Shown piece after piece: positions 54,711-64,000 of a DNA stretch of 64,000 bases. The notes under the pieces are model-generated. The model worked only from the letters and a program-made list of their open reading frames with translations, made no database searches and was not told the DNA's origin. The stretch covers positions 1-64,000 of the forward strand of contig ML978143.1 of assembly GCA_010015805.1 (NCBI GenBank), given 5' to 3'. This stretch comes from Rhizodiscina lignyota. Taxonomy: Eukaryota > Ascomycota > Dothideomycetes > Aulographales > Rhizodiscinaceae. How positions within the stretch are numbered: the first letter of the stretch is position 1; each line of letters begins with the position of its first letter. Position numbers and translations under genes: made by a program.

Positions 54711-56494
54711 CTCGGGTGTTCGTCTTGTCACTGGCCAAGTTGAAACTCGATGTTTGATTTGTTTCTGAAGGAAAGGAAATTTCATGAGGTTGTTTAGTTG
54801 CTGCCTTGGAATTCCTGCCGGTTTACTACTGATGTGTTACGGCTCGTACATCTGCTGTTTTAACTTTTGCTCTGGGAGATCATCCTAAGTACAGCGTGTT
54901 AAAAACATTAGCATAAGGTTGCTCACACGAAAGTCTATTCGGTGTTAATTTAACTTTAAATTGCTCTTTGTCGTGTGTTACGACTGCTCTTCAGTGGCCT
55001 CATGTCACAGGTTATTCAAACGGGAGCGTCTCTGGACCGAAAAGCGCTGTAACACTTACCTGTCAGGACACAGCGAAGACATCTCTACGTGAATTCTAGC
55101 AATCTGCCCTACCTGCCGGGGCTTGGCCTGGAGGGTGATAAATAGCTAACCGCCAGGCAAGCTGTAACGTCTAAATCCAGTGGGCCAGTGGCTCTCGCAT
55201 TTCAAGGCAGATGAGACTGCGTCTCAGATCTTAGTCCTACGTTCTTTGGAGTGCATTTGACAATGACATACCGTTAAAGGCCCAATAGAATTCATTGCAT
55301 CGTAGGAGCTATTCATTGTAGTTGTTCAGCGCCTTGAAAGAAGCAGCCAACCTTTTGGTCCCCCTCGGGGTATGGCGTAGGATAGCAACGCATTATCGGG
55401 TGAGGCTTCATGGCTAGAAGAATCTAGAAAATGTCAGCGTACTACCCAACAAGGGATACCGCTGCGCCTCTGGAATACGGAGGAGCTGAGTAGGCTTGTA
55501 GTTTCTCGCGAGCGTACGAAAGAGCTAGCTAGAATGCAGAGAGCGAAGGTCGACGGAACAACGGAGGTTTGCGGTGATCTGCTGCCCAGGCGCCTGCTCC
55601 CTGAACGCTAGAAGCACTATCCTTGCGTGATCCACCCAGACCTTGGTTGGATCCCACCTAGCCCTAGGTGGCTTTGGCCCCCTAAATCGGATGATCTCCA
55701 GCAGACCCGTCCGCTCGGGAGAAACTGGATCCTTCGCTCGCCGAGGTGACGATGTCATTCCACTCTCAGCCATCAGGATTCAGCCATCGCCAAATCAACA
55801 AAGCCTCATTATCTTGGTGACAAACAACGCGCCGAAATGGCATTGTCTCCCTCGCTCTCCGACCTTCGCAGCTGAACAATCACCCCACGCCCCGACTGAG
55901 CTTCCACAGTGCCGTGATATGAGCGTCCACAAACAGAGCCAATCGCGGAAATTTTCGTCATTGCTCCTCAACCCGCGGATCAGACCGAGACAGGAGCTTG
56001 ACCCAGGCGGCGATCTGTCAAGACGCCACAGCACAAACTAATGCATCCACAATACTCCGCGGTGTTTAGGGGACGCCAATCACTGTTCACTGCAAGTGCA
56101 GGACGCTATGTCGCGATCCTGTTGGTATGCTGATGAGTATCTTCCTATTTTCCTTGTTTTGTTGCCATTTCTCCGTCGACGAACGCGCTCTTCACCCATC
56201 TTTCGCCTCTTACCAATGCAAATAATCGAGTATCTGACTTTAGTGCCGCTTGCATGAGAATTATCCCATTTCGTTGGAATTCTTAACATTGAAGTCGTTG
56301 ACCTTGAGGCCACTTCCGCCCCACGTTACACCCGTACTATGAATGGAGCTGGGACGACGCTCCTGCTCAGCCCTTGAGAACAGAAGCTTACCGACGGTTT
56401 TGAATGAAGGTACACAATTGATTCGACTTGTCTCAGTCCTAGATCAGACGGACATGAATCGCTGATCAAAAGTCGTAGATCTATCACTCGAATA
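54711..56494. other. Intergenic, 1.8 kb
   Basis: Promoter regions of the divergent P450 and coiled-coil genes. It is A/T-richer near 54890-54970 (TTAATTTAACTTTAAATTG). A minus-strand ATG frame at 55525-55773 (82 codons) has no recognisable content. No gene or repeat called. Confidence 0.45.
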
Positions 56495-58123
56495 ATGTCA
56501 TGTAGAAGTTCCCCACGAAGCTCACAAATTTTCGACCCCGACTTCATTCTCCGAATCAAGACACCTGGCAGTAACGAGATTTTCTGTACCGGGAAAGGTC
56601 GGAGCAAGGCCCGCTGCAGCTCCACGCTCAATGGAACTACGCGAGAGGAAGTCCTCGCGACACTTCAGAAGATGTCGACCATGCGCCCGGGCAGGGCGAC
56701 TCAGCTGCTGCCAGAACTTGCAAGACTAACCCTCCACTGCGACAACCACAAGAGCCAAGTCGATGAGCGTGTGCGGGAGTGGACCAAGTTCCTCCACCGA
56801 GCAGAATCTGTCATCGCCAACGGCAGTACCTGCTCATTCCCAGACTTCAAAGATGTCGAAAACAAGCATCTCAGGCTCGCACTCTGGGAACTGGAGGTGG
56901 TGAAGAGGGAACTCCAAGAGAACAAAGACCGGGCGAAGCGCCAAGCCAGGGCTCTTCGCTCCCTCGCACAGATGCATATAGAGAGCCAGCAGCAGCTTGC
57001 AGGGCAGCTGCAGCGAGCAATGACCCTCGATCGAGAACTGGCGGCGAGCCGGGCAGAGAGGATGAAGCTGGCTGTGAAGCTCGAAAGGCAGGAGAGGGTG
57101 TACGTGGCTTTGAAGGCACACCACAGCGAACTTCAGGCTGCGTTCAACGATACGGACGAAATCCACGAACAGATACTGCAGAAGTTGAGGAGTGAAACTC
57201 CCGATGCAGCTGTTCAGGTAATCGAGCCTTCAGTGCCGGATACAAACCCCCAGTCTGTTCCTCCAATGATGTCCCGTACAACCATTCAGTCGCTCGCTCT
57301 TTCGGTGCATCGTCAACTCGAAGAAAGCCAAGCCTACTGGCAGCGGACGGAAGCAGCGCTCAAAGAAAGGTTAAGCGTCTTGGAAGAAAGGGTTAGCGAG
57401 TCTCTTCAAGAAGCCGCCGAGGCGAAAGAGAGAGAAGTGGTGTTACTGAGAGATCTGGCTTTGGCCAAAGAACAGCAGGAGATGAATGAAGAAGGTCAGC
57501 GCCGCGTGCAGAGCCAACTGGAGAAGTTCCAGGCCCAACTGGAGGAGTGCCAGACCCAGCTGCACGAGCATCAGAGTCAGCTAGAGGAACGCCAAAGACA
57601 ATTGCAGGAATGCCAAAGTCAACTAGAGGAATGCCAAAACAAATTCCAGGTGCAACAGATCCAACTGGAAGAACGCCAAAGCAAGTTGCAGGAGTGCCAG
57701 AGTCGGCTAGAGGAGTCTCGAACCCAATTCCAGGCACAACAGGCTCAGCTACAGCACAGCCAAGAAAAAGCTCAAAAGCTACAGGGGACGCTGGAGGATA
57801 CTCAAAATCGAGAGACGAAACTGTCTGTCGATCTGGGGCAAGCTCAGTCCGACTTGGACAAGGCAGCGGAGAAGCTCAAGTCAATGGAAGTGCAACAGGA
57901 GGACCGGAACGATTACCACAGGCTATCGGAGAGACTGAGAACTGCGGATGCGCTGGAAGCATCAAAACTGAAACACCGCATTAGCATGCTGGAAGGACAG
58001 CTTAATGAGACTGTCGACTACAAGATTCGAGGCTGGGTTGCAAGATTCAAAGAGAGAATGCAATATGGCCATCAAAGGCATTACGGCGATAGAAAGAGCC
58101 GAAGGAGAACATGGGAGTGGTGA
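56495..58123 (+). CDS. Heptad-repeat coiled-coil protein with Cys-containing N-terminal domain (542 aa)
   Basis: Single exon, ATG at 56495. The N-terminal roughly 100 residues have a Cys/His pattern (FCTGKGRSKARCSS, then LPELARLTLHCDNHKSQV) resembling a small zinc-binding module that I recall in front of fungal T5orf172/GIY-YIG-type proteins; that assignment is tentative. From about residue 105 the rest is coiled coil. Between about residues 340 and 425 it becomes a run of at least ten near-perfect heptads of the type QLEECQS, encoded by 21-base tandem units. The C-terminal part returns to an irregular coil and ends in basic residues (DRKSRRRTWEW). No nuclease domain follows, so this looks like a scaffold or a family member that lost its catalytic half. 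The role is unknown. Confidence 0.75.
   Translation: MSCRSSPRSSQIFDPDFILRIKTPGSNEIFCTGKGRSKARCSSTLNGTTREEVLATLQKMSTMRPGRATQLLPELARLTLHCDNHKSQVDERVREWTKFLHRAESVIANGSTCSFPDFKDVENKHLRLALWELEVVKRELQENKDRAKRQARALRSLAQMHIESQQQLAGQLQRAMTLDRELAASRAERMKLAVKLERQERVYVALKAHHSELQAAFNDTDEIHEQILQKLRSETPDAAVQVIEPSVPDTNPQSVPPMMSRTTIQSLALSVHRQLEESQAYWQRTEAALKERLSVLEERVSESLQEAAEAKEREVVLLRDLALAKEQQEMNEEGQRRVQSQLEKFQAQLEECQTQLHEHQSQLEERQRQLQECQSQLEECQNKFQVQQIQLEERQSKLQECQSRLEESRTQFQAQQAQLQHSQEKAQKLQGTLEDTQNRETKLSVDLGQAQSDLDKAAEKLKSMEVQQEDRNDYHRLSERLRTADALEASKLKHRISMLEGQLNETVDYKIRGWVARFKERMQYGHQRHYGDRKSRRRTWEW
57512..57774 (+). repeat. 21-base tandem repeats encoding heptads
   Basis: About eleven consecutive 21-base units of the type CARCTGGARGARYGCCARARY, each encoding one coiled-coil heptad (QLEECQS and variants). 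The third positions vary, so the array is not brand new, but unit-length expansion is evident. Confidence 0.8.
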
Positions 58124-58741
58124 AGAAGGGCCGAGAATACGGTCTACTTTCTTTGGCGAGTCAGACGGCCGAATCAGGGAACTGGACGACACTGTCGGGT
58201 AGGGCATGTTGCGGTTGCAGGCTGCAAGTTCAATAATGATATATATCTAACCAAGCACATGAAAGAGTCTCTTCATTAGTCTTTTAACTTCTACACTCTT
58301 GTTTCTATCCATCTAACTGCTCCAAATGGAGTCTGACCAGTATTCTTTGTTCCCTGTCTTAATATCTTCCAAGCCGAGTGACACCGTCTCGTAGAGTTTC
58401 TCGCAAAGTCAAATGAGTGCAAGCTCAGCTGTTGTGTTGTATACGTACCAATGATCTGCGAAGACTGCAACGTGACTCTTAACCTTTCCACCCAACAGTT
58501 ATCTCTTATGCTTCAGTCACGACAATGTCCGCGCCGGTCTAATTGGGAAGACGGCAAATGTAGTACAAGGTAACTCCCCATTTGTGAATTCTCTATAGTT
58601 GCAGCCCCAACCAGCCTACACGGCGTTAGAATATACACACGCTTTTTAATAGACAAGGTCATTGGTATCGTTGCAGAACGCCACCAAATTTCAAAACCGC
58701 AAATACCAAAGACCAGCCATATGAGAGAAAGACAAACTGCC
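58124..58741. other. Intergenic between convergent genes
   Basis: About 620 bases holding the 3' ends of the coiled-coil and CSC1-like genes. No gene seen. Confidence 0.5.
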
Positions 58742-61700
58742 TTATCTCCTCCCTCTAAAATAATCGTAGCTCGTATCCGCAGCACCAAGAGGCTTCCTCT
58801 CAAGCTCCGGCGACACCGGCTCGCCCGGCGTCGCGACGCCCATTGGCGCCGCAGCCCTGAGGATATTCTCCGTGCTCCGATCAGGGCTGGATTCCCTCAT
58901 CGTCGGGGTATGATGATATCCCGCAGGGTACGTCGTGCCTGCCGCGCCATCCAACACACTTCCACCCTCTTTCAGCGTCCGCTCCGACTCTCGAGAGACA
59001 CTGCGGGTGCTGTCATGGTACGGCGAGAAATCTCTTTCACGCGAACGGCTCGGGGAATCAGAATTACTCGTGTACGTCCTGCCCGTGCCCGGACGGATCA
59101 AATCCTCCGGTCTACCATACAGTTCTCCATCGCCGCCGTGCTCGCCGCGGAAGTCGGGGCGCTTCTTGTAGTTCTCAAAGTCGAGCTCGGACTCGTTAAC
59201 GAACTCGAACGGTCCCGATCCGGGAGCTTTCTTGCCGGCCTGCGTCTTGGACATGTTCTTCATGCTGTACACGTCGCTGTATCCCGCGACGCTAACGGCG
59301 TCGGTGTCAGTGTCCAGGCGGCCATGGTAGATCTCTCCAAGGAGGTGCTGGGCCTTGGCGTGCACCATGGGAGTCATTAGGGGCTTGTAGAGCGCCGGGT
59401 GGCCGAAGCGGACGGCAACACGGTCACTGCGACGGGATTGCTTGTCGCCTGTCGTGGGACTTTCAACATCTTTGAGACTGCGGCGGATGTAGTACGCGAT
59501 CTGCTGATCGAATGTCCTCTTGCAGTAGAGCTTGAAGCCGAGGAGAAGGAACGGCAGTCCGGCCATGACGCCGAGCATTACCCAACTGTATCCGTTGGCT
59601 TTCACGACGAGAGCAACGACAATGTCGGACAGGAGCATTGCGAAGAGCATGCGGTTGAATAGAATACGCCAGAATACACCACCGGATTCTGTCTTTGTCA
59701 CAAAGACGTACCTGCCTTGGTTAACACACTGTATGAATTGACTTCATGTTGTGGAGAAGACTTACATGACGAGGTACTTTTTCAGAAAACTGTCTATACA
59801 AAAGTAGATTGCAGTGACTGGCAGAACGAGCGGCTGAAGCGTTGCAAAGCAGAGCGCAACAGTAGTATAGAACAAGAAATAGTTGTAGTACGACGCGTAA
59901 TCAAATGGCGGCGGTGCCGTCCATTCGATGAGCTGTCGAGGAGTTGGATGCATAAACCTGCGAGCAAATGAACTCTTGGCCAGGTTCACGACTTGCGACA
60001 AGTCAATTGCAGCGCCGAGATTGCGCTGGAGGAGCCAAGAGAGCCAGAACGGTGACAAGTTTGACAAGGCGATCATAATGTGAGAGAAGACTTGGGAATC
60101 CTCAAGTGCCTCCCATGCGCTCTTGTCTTCTCTCCGTGCTGAGATGATATCGGACACAAACTGCCAGAGTGCCCCGAAGATGGAAAACAGGACCAGGTTG
60201 TTGAGGACGAAGAAAGCGTAGAGCTTATTCGTCACGTGCCTGTCTCGCGATGTTTTCGTGGTATCGCCGGCCAGCATAGACAGCCTTCGGAAGATCGCAG
60301 GGAGAAAGTAGTAAAAGAGCGACGTGATTGCCGGTGACAGAATACCTTGGACAGCCGCCCACAGTTTCGGATCCCGTTCCAGTTCCTTCTGGAATGCCGG
60401 CCAGACTTTACCCAGGTTTGCCAAGTTAGTGAGGAAAACGGCGATGAGGATGTTAGGAACAATCCAAACTGCGGTGAGCAGAGTGATCCAGAGATTGTTG
60501 ATAATTCCGTTGCGCCTCCGATCCTGCTTGCTCATAGCCATATTCTTCCATATAATGTCGGTCGGTCGTGGAGCCAACCGAACGGTTGAGCCTTGTGGAT
60601 GCTTGCCCTTTGCCGCGAACGCAACACCGTGAGCCTCATCGACTGTGCCATAGCTAGCAAAACCGTACGGCATGGCGTTCCGATTGTCGATTGAAAGGCG
60701 GACCTCTTTGATTCGAGCCTCTAGGTCTTTAATGCGGCCCGTCAAATAATCAATAGCATCCACTTTCTCCTTGCTGTTGATAGATTTGTCTTTCTTCGAG
60801 GGCTTGCACATGGGTCGTTTGGGAGGGAGCTTGTCTGGATTTTTCAGGTACTTTGCAAGAACCGCTTCCAGATCTCGGACAGCGTCTTCGTGCTCTTCAA
60901 TAAGATCGGGCAGCTCTTTCATGTTGCGAGAAATGACTCCTCTTGGAGGATCGTTGGCCATCTTCGCCTCTTCCACAATCTTCACAACACCCTCGTCTGT
61001 TCTCAGGTCCCTGGGAATATCGTTGATCTGCGATTGTCAGCCATCTATTATCCGCGTGGAATTAATCCACTTACCATTAAAGTTCGTGCGTGCAAACTCG
61101 ATTGATATTCCTGACTTTCGAAGTAGTACTTCCGCAACCGAACCACGGCACGATAATTCCACCAGAGGAAGAAGCAGATTATGATGTTGAAGGCGTATGC
61201 TGTCGCCACGAAGGCCCAGTAAATTTCTCCGAACATGTATTGCGGTGTCATTTTCATGAGCACCGATATGTTGGTCCACTGCTTGTACAGTCCTTTGCCT
61301 CCAAACACGTTGACCGGGATTAAGATGGCACATCCAACGATTGACAGCACTAAGAACATGTTGCGGCACATTCTCGTGAAGCGGAGGAACAATGTCGCGT
61401 CCATGCCCACCTTCTCCACCATCAGATGCTCCTTTGTTGTCAGGACGGGTTTGATCCAGGCCCATGGGCTCTTGCCCAGGGGTGGAGGAGCGTGCTTCTC
61501 GTCGGCATGTCGTAATCTCGGCGCGTAGACGACGGTATTGTAGGGTCGGAGGAAGCAGAAGAGGAGCGTGACAAGCAGTGTGAAGCCGAGAGAGGTGCCC
61601 AGTGAGGCTAAAGCGGCATCTGATTGTATCTGAGAGATGTCAGTTCCCAAAGGACGCGTCATCGAAGCAATTGGCTCATGCTACCTGTGTCTGGAATGGA

Positions 61701-61795
61701 TTTGAAAAGAGATTAAGGAAATCTTGAGACGAGCTGTTGGTAGATGGTGCAGCGTCGTCGTCGCGACGCAGGAAGATGCTGAAGCTCGCATCCAT
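58742..61795 (-). CDS. CSC1/OSCA/TMEM63-type mechanosensitive cation channel (965 aa, 4 exons)
   Basis: Plasma-membrane calcium-permeable channel of the DUF221 family that opens on hyperosmotic or mechanical stress. Exons: 61685-61795, 61075-61629, 59766-61027 and 58742-59711. Introns are 55, 47 and 54 bases, and all three joins keep the frame (NPFQTQ-IQSDAALASL, ARTLM-INDIPRDLR, KKYLVM-YVFVTK). The start is the ATG at 61795 (MDASFSIFLRR). The order matches the family: a first helix (LGFTLLVTLLFCFLRP), two more before RTLMINDIP, a cytoplasmic RRM-like region with the GFASYGTV motif, then the pore domain with RRNGIINNLWITLL, SLFYYFLPAIFRRLS and SNLSPFWLSWLLQRN. The C-terminal 200 residues are a hydrophilic tail rich in Ser/Arg/Asp. 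Intact and of normal size. Confidence 0.94.
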
Positions 61796-63194
61796 ACTGG
61801 AAAGACACAAGGAAATACCCGAAGACTGCGAGGGGAGGGTACGGAGACGAGGTTTCCGCAGTATTAACGAAGGACCATGAAGAAAGGGGGAAAGAAGTGA
61901 ACAGGCCGATGCAAGCTCAGCAGCAGTCGGCAGTAATTGTGACGTGGCAGGTGGTGGTAGTGACGGTATGAAGTCAAGCAAACAAAGAGTGGTGAAGAAG
62001 GCGTCCCGCGGACATGTATAGAGAGTGAATAAAGGGACAATGGAGCAAGAGGGCTGCTTGTTGGGATGTTAACCCTGTAGGGCGGTCGATAGGCGCGTGT
62101 TGGCCGCGATAAATTTGGGTTGGCGCCGACCGCGGCCCAGCCAAGTCGGCAGCGCTGGGTACCTGCGTGCCTCGTGTCATCGCGCCCCGGCACGCGTCTA
62201 GACGGGCCGGCGTGAAACCGTTTCGCATTCTGCCTCCAACCAGTCCTCGTACACAGGCACATCGCGAAACGTCCAAGTCTGTTGCCGCTCCAGCTCCTTC
62301 CCCTCGCCAACATCGGAAGCGCTCGAACAGCTCATTCTCCACTCCACACTCTTGTACGGAGAATGGAGAGAAGTCAATGCGTGACTCGAGATTGCCACAA
62401 CTGTCAATAGTGGAGCGGAGTGGCTGTGTGGTACGAAGCTCGCCCATCAGGGCAGAGAGAGGACTTTGCCCTCACCTCTACACCCATGCTCTACGTGCTC
62501 CGAGGACTGTTTTTGAGCTTGCAGCGACATGGTTGCAGTGCCGCTCTGCTGCAACTAGGAGAAGTGTTTGAGCATTGACGAGAGCCGTTTCGGACTCACC
62601 GCTTGCCTAAACCTGTGCTCTCTTGATCCTTCGCTCATGTAGAGGCCGAGCGATACCACTCAGCCATCGCGCCCAAATTCTGGACTGGAATATGTTTGAC
62701 GGATATCTTGGTAGGTACGTTGCATAACAGGCAGCAGTCGTCGTGGGAGGAGCAACCCGTGGAGGAGGAGCGAGACATCTGAGCCTCACCTCGCCATGAT
62801 GGGGAAAATCGCGACAGCATATATATCTTACAGCTGAGTGCCGAGAGCATTGAGAGAGGAAGGAGCGCCCAGACGATCGGGATGCGGAGCTGGAAACGCC
62901 TGCACATGAGCGACTCTGCCCCGAAGAGATACAGGGTGATAGGCACCACGAGAGACCTCCAGAGACATATTTGGTGACAGATTAGCACACGAATAATGGA
63001 GAAACTTGGTGTCTTGTGATTTGTGGCATTGCTCAAGATTCGGCAAGTCGATAGCAAGCTTGCCCATGAAAAGTCGAGCCAGACAACGACTGGGAGATTC
63101 CTCTATCATTTCATATAATGGCGTAAATCGTGCTCGACCTGATCCGTTCCCCGTCATTTTCTTGTTCAAGTCATTGCGACCAGCACCCCAACCC
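61796..63194. other. Intergenic, 1.4 kb
   Basis: Promoter and 5' UTR of the CSC1-like gene and the 3' flank of the small secreted protein. A minus-strand A-box-like GGCTGAGTGG at about 62655-62665 prompted a tRNA check, but no complete tRNA is present. No gene called. Confidence 0.45.
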
Positions 63195-63548
63195 TTAAAC
63201 GCAAATCCCCTTATTCTTCTCCCCTTCACCAACCCTTGGATCATCGACGCATATCATCCCCTTCGAACAGGACCTCTTCCCATCGCGGACCTTACACGGC
63301 ACGTCCTTGACGCAAATGCCAGGTGCGTCGCACGCCATACCGCAACCTCCACTCCTCGGATCGTCGATGCACACATCGTCCTTCGGACATGGGAGCGGTG
63401 TGATCCGGAAGCCGCCGCAGGCCCGGTACGTCGGTGTCGGCTGCGGATACGGTGTCGATGAGGTTGGAGATCGTTCTTGATGACTAGCTGCGTAAGTTGA
63501 AGTTGCAGCGAAGAGGACGAGGATTGGAACAAAGAGGATGAACTTCAT
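63195..63548 (-). CDS. Small cysteine-rich secreted protein, candidate effector (117 aa)
   Basis: ATG at 63548, single exon. A clear signal peptide (MKFILFVPILVLFAATSTYA) is followed by a Ser/Pro/Thr linker and a mature part of about 75 residues with ten cysteines, enough for five disulfides. The cysteine region shows an internal duplication: a CxDDPR motif occurs in VCIDDPRSGGCG and again in ICVDDPRVGEG. Each is preceded by CPKDD- or CSKGM-like segments and followed by Gly/Cys (GMACDAPGICV, NKGICV). I recall similar small secreted proteins in plant-associated and saprotrophic Dothideomycetes, with no known activity. A role in host interaction or wall interaction is inference from size, secretion and cysteines alone. 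Confidence 0.8.
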   Translation of the reverse strand: MKFILFVPILVLFAATSTYAASHQERSPTSSTPYPQPTPTYRACGGFRITPLPCPKDDVCIDDPRSGGCGMACDAPGICVKDVPCKVRDGKRSCSKGMICVDDPRVGEGEKNKGICV

Positions 63549-64000
63549 TTCGGTTTACGTAGTTGTTAAACGGAATACTTGAGAAGATTTTGAAAGAAGT
63601 ACTCAGCTGGATCAGTTGCATCTCTTATACTGCAATGAAGCCTACGCATACATCAAAGCGCACATGATACGAAATGCCGAGGCGTTGAAGTAATACAGAG
63701 TCAAGCTGGCAAACTCTTGGCTTTCGTATCTGGAATGTAGAAGTTTGTGGAACAATATGACGGCTCAACCACGGACGTAGCATGGGAATACAGAAGTTGG
63801 GCGAAGTATACACGCAAAATGACCAAGATTATGTTGAGGAAAGTGAGTCAAGAGTATCAATTGACTTTCAGCTTACTTTTTGATGTGATGCCTCTTGTAA
63901 AGCGTGAAATTTGCTAAGTATGCCATGATCTCTTGTGCTACCCCGGATAAGCCATCGTTCTCGCCATGACTCTTGGCAGCTGAAACGCAATTACGCCTTG
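63549..64000. other. Intergenic, right edge of window
   Basis: Promoter of the small secreted protein and unassigned sequence up to the window end. A minus-strand frame at 63625-63813 is not recognisable. Nothing else seen. Confidence 0.5.

Noticed and set aside
55525-55773. 82-codon ATG frame on the minus strand
   Set aside because: Short, unremarkable composition, and no homologous motif recognised.
57393-57984. Long Gly/Pro-rich frames opposite or shifted to the coiled-coil repeats (57393-57737 minus, 57547-57984 plus)
   Set aside because: They are by-products of the 21-base repeat periodicity, and the heptad frame explains the sequence.
62600-62680. tRNA-like A-box on the minus strand (GGCTGAGTGG) with a stable stem
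   Set aside because: No B-box (GTTCGA-type) or acceptor stem closes a tRNA downstream. The stem GCTGAG/CTCGGC alone is not enough.
1-64000. Secondary-metabolite cluster around the P450, SDR, MDR and SRPBCC genes
   Set aside because: No core synthase or pathway regulator in the window, and the P450 is 14 kb away from the reductases.
1-64000. Transposons, retroelement remnants, CRISPR arrays or telomeric repeats
   Set aside because: No transposase, reverse transcriptase, terminal repeats, spacer-repeat arrays or TTAGGG arrays were recognised by eye. A repeat search could still find degraded copies.

Overview
The window looks like nuclear DNA of a filamentous ascomycete (Pezizomycotina), most likely a Dothideomycete. 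The evidence is many short spliceosomal introns (about 47 to 112 bases, usually GTAAGT, GTACGT or GTATGT donors with CTGAC or CTAAT branch sites), typical fungal families (PDR-type ABC transporter, 2EXR/F-box proteins, CorA-like membrane protein, GPI-anchored and small cysteine-rich secreted proteins), fungal STN1, and no operons, CRISPR arrays, rRNA or convincing tRNA. All gene models are ab initio from reading frames, splice signals and remembered family motifs. No database was searched.

Layout. 0.4-10.3 kb (mostly minus strand): an RPRKL-repeat coiled-coil protein, a small basic protein with a conserved GTDGRGS-type tail, a decayed TAP-like hydrolase, a secreted GH35 beta-galactosidase and a cinnamyl-type alcohol dehydrogenase. 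11-20 kb: mitochondrial ribosome recycling factor, an orphan 415-residue protein, a GPI-type cysteine-rich surface protein, telomere protein STN1, a secreted histidine phosphatase and an aquaglyceroporin. 21.8-26.6 kb: a complete PDR-type ABC transporter in four exons. 29-41.6 kb: an F-box protein, an MDP-1-like HAD phosphatase, an SRPBCC protein, a secreted PHP-domain phosphoesterase with one in-frame stop, an MDR reductase, an NAD(P)-dependent epimerase, an SDR and a MYND zinc-finger protein. 42-49 kb looks accessory: a decaying orphan gene, a nine-exon CorA-like membrane protein with one apparent frame slip, and about 2 kb with no supported gene. 49-64 kb: an IlvD/Edd sugar-acid-type dehydratase, a 2EXR/F-box-like protein, a cytochrome P450, a heptad-repeat coiled-coil protein, a CSC1/OSCA-type channel and a cysteine-rich secreted protein.

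How they fit together. I see no classical secondary-metabolite cluster: there is no PKS, NRPS or terpene synthase. Most genes are housekeeping (RRF1, STN1), nutrient acquisition (beta-galactosidase, sugar-acid dehydratase, aquaglyceroporin) or membrane transport and sensing (PDR pump, CSC1-like channel, CorA-like protein). Several redox and hydrolytic enzymes sit together at 31.6-39.8 kb, which could be a loose catabolic neighbourhood, but that is inference. The least ordinary stretches are the CorA-like region at 42-49 kb, the PHP gene with its in-frame TAG, and several proteins I cannot place in any family.
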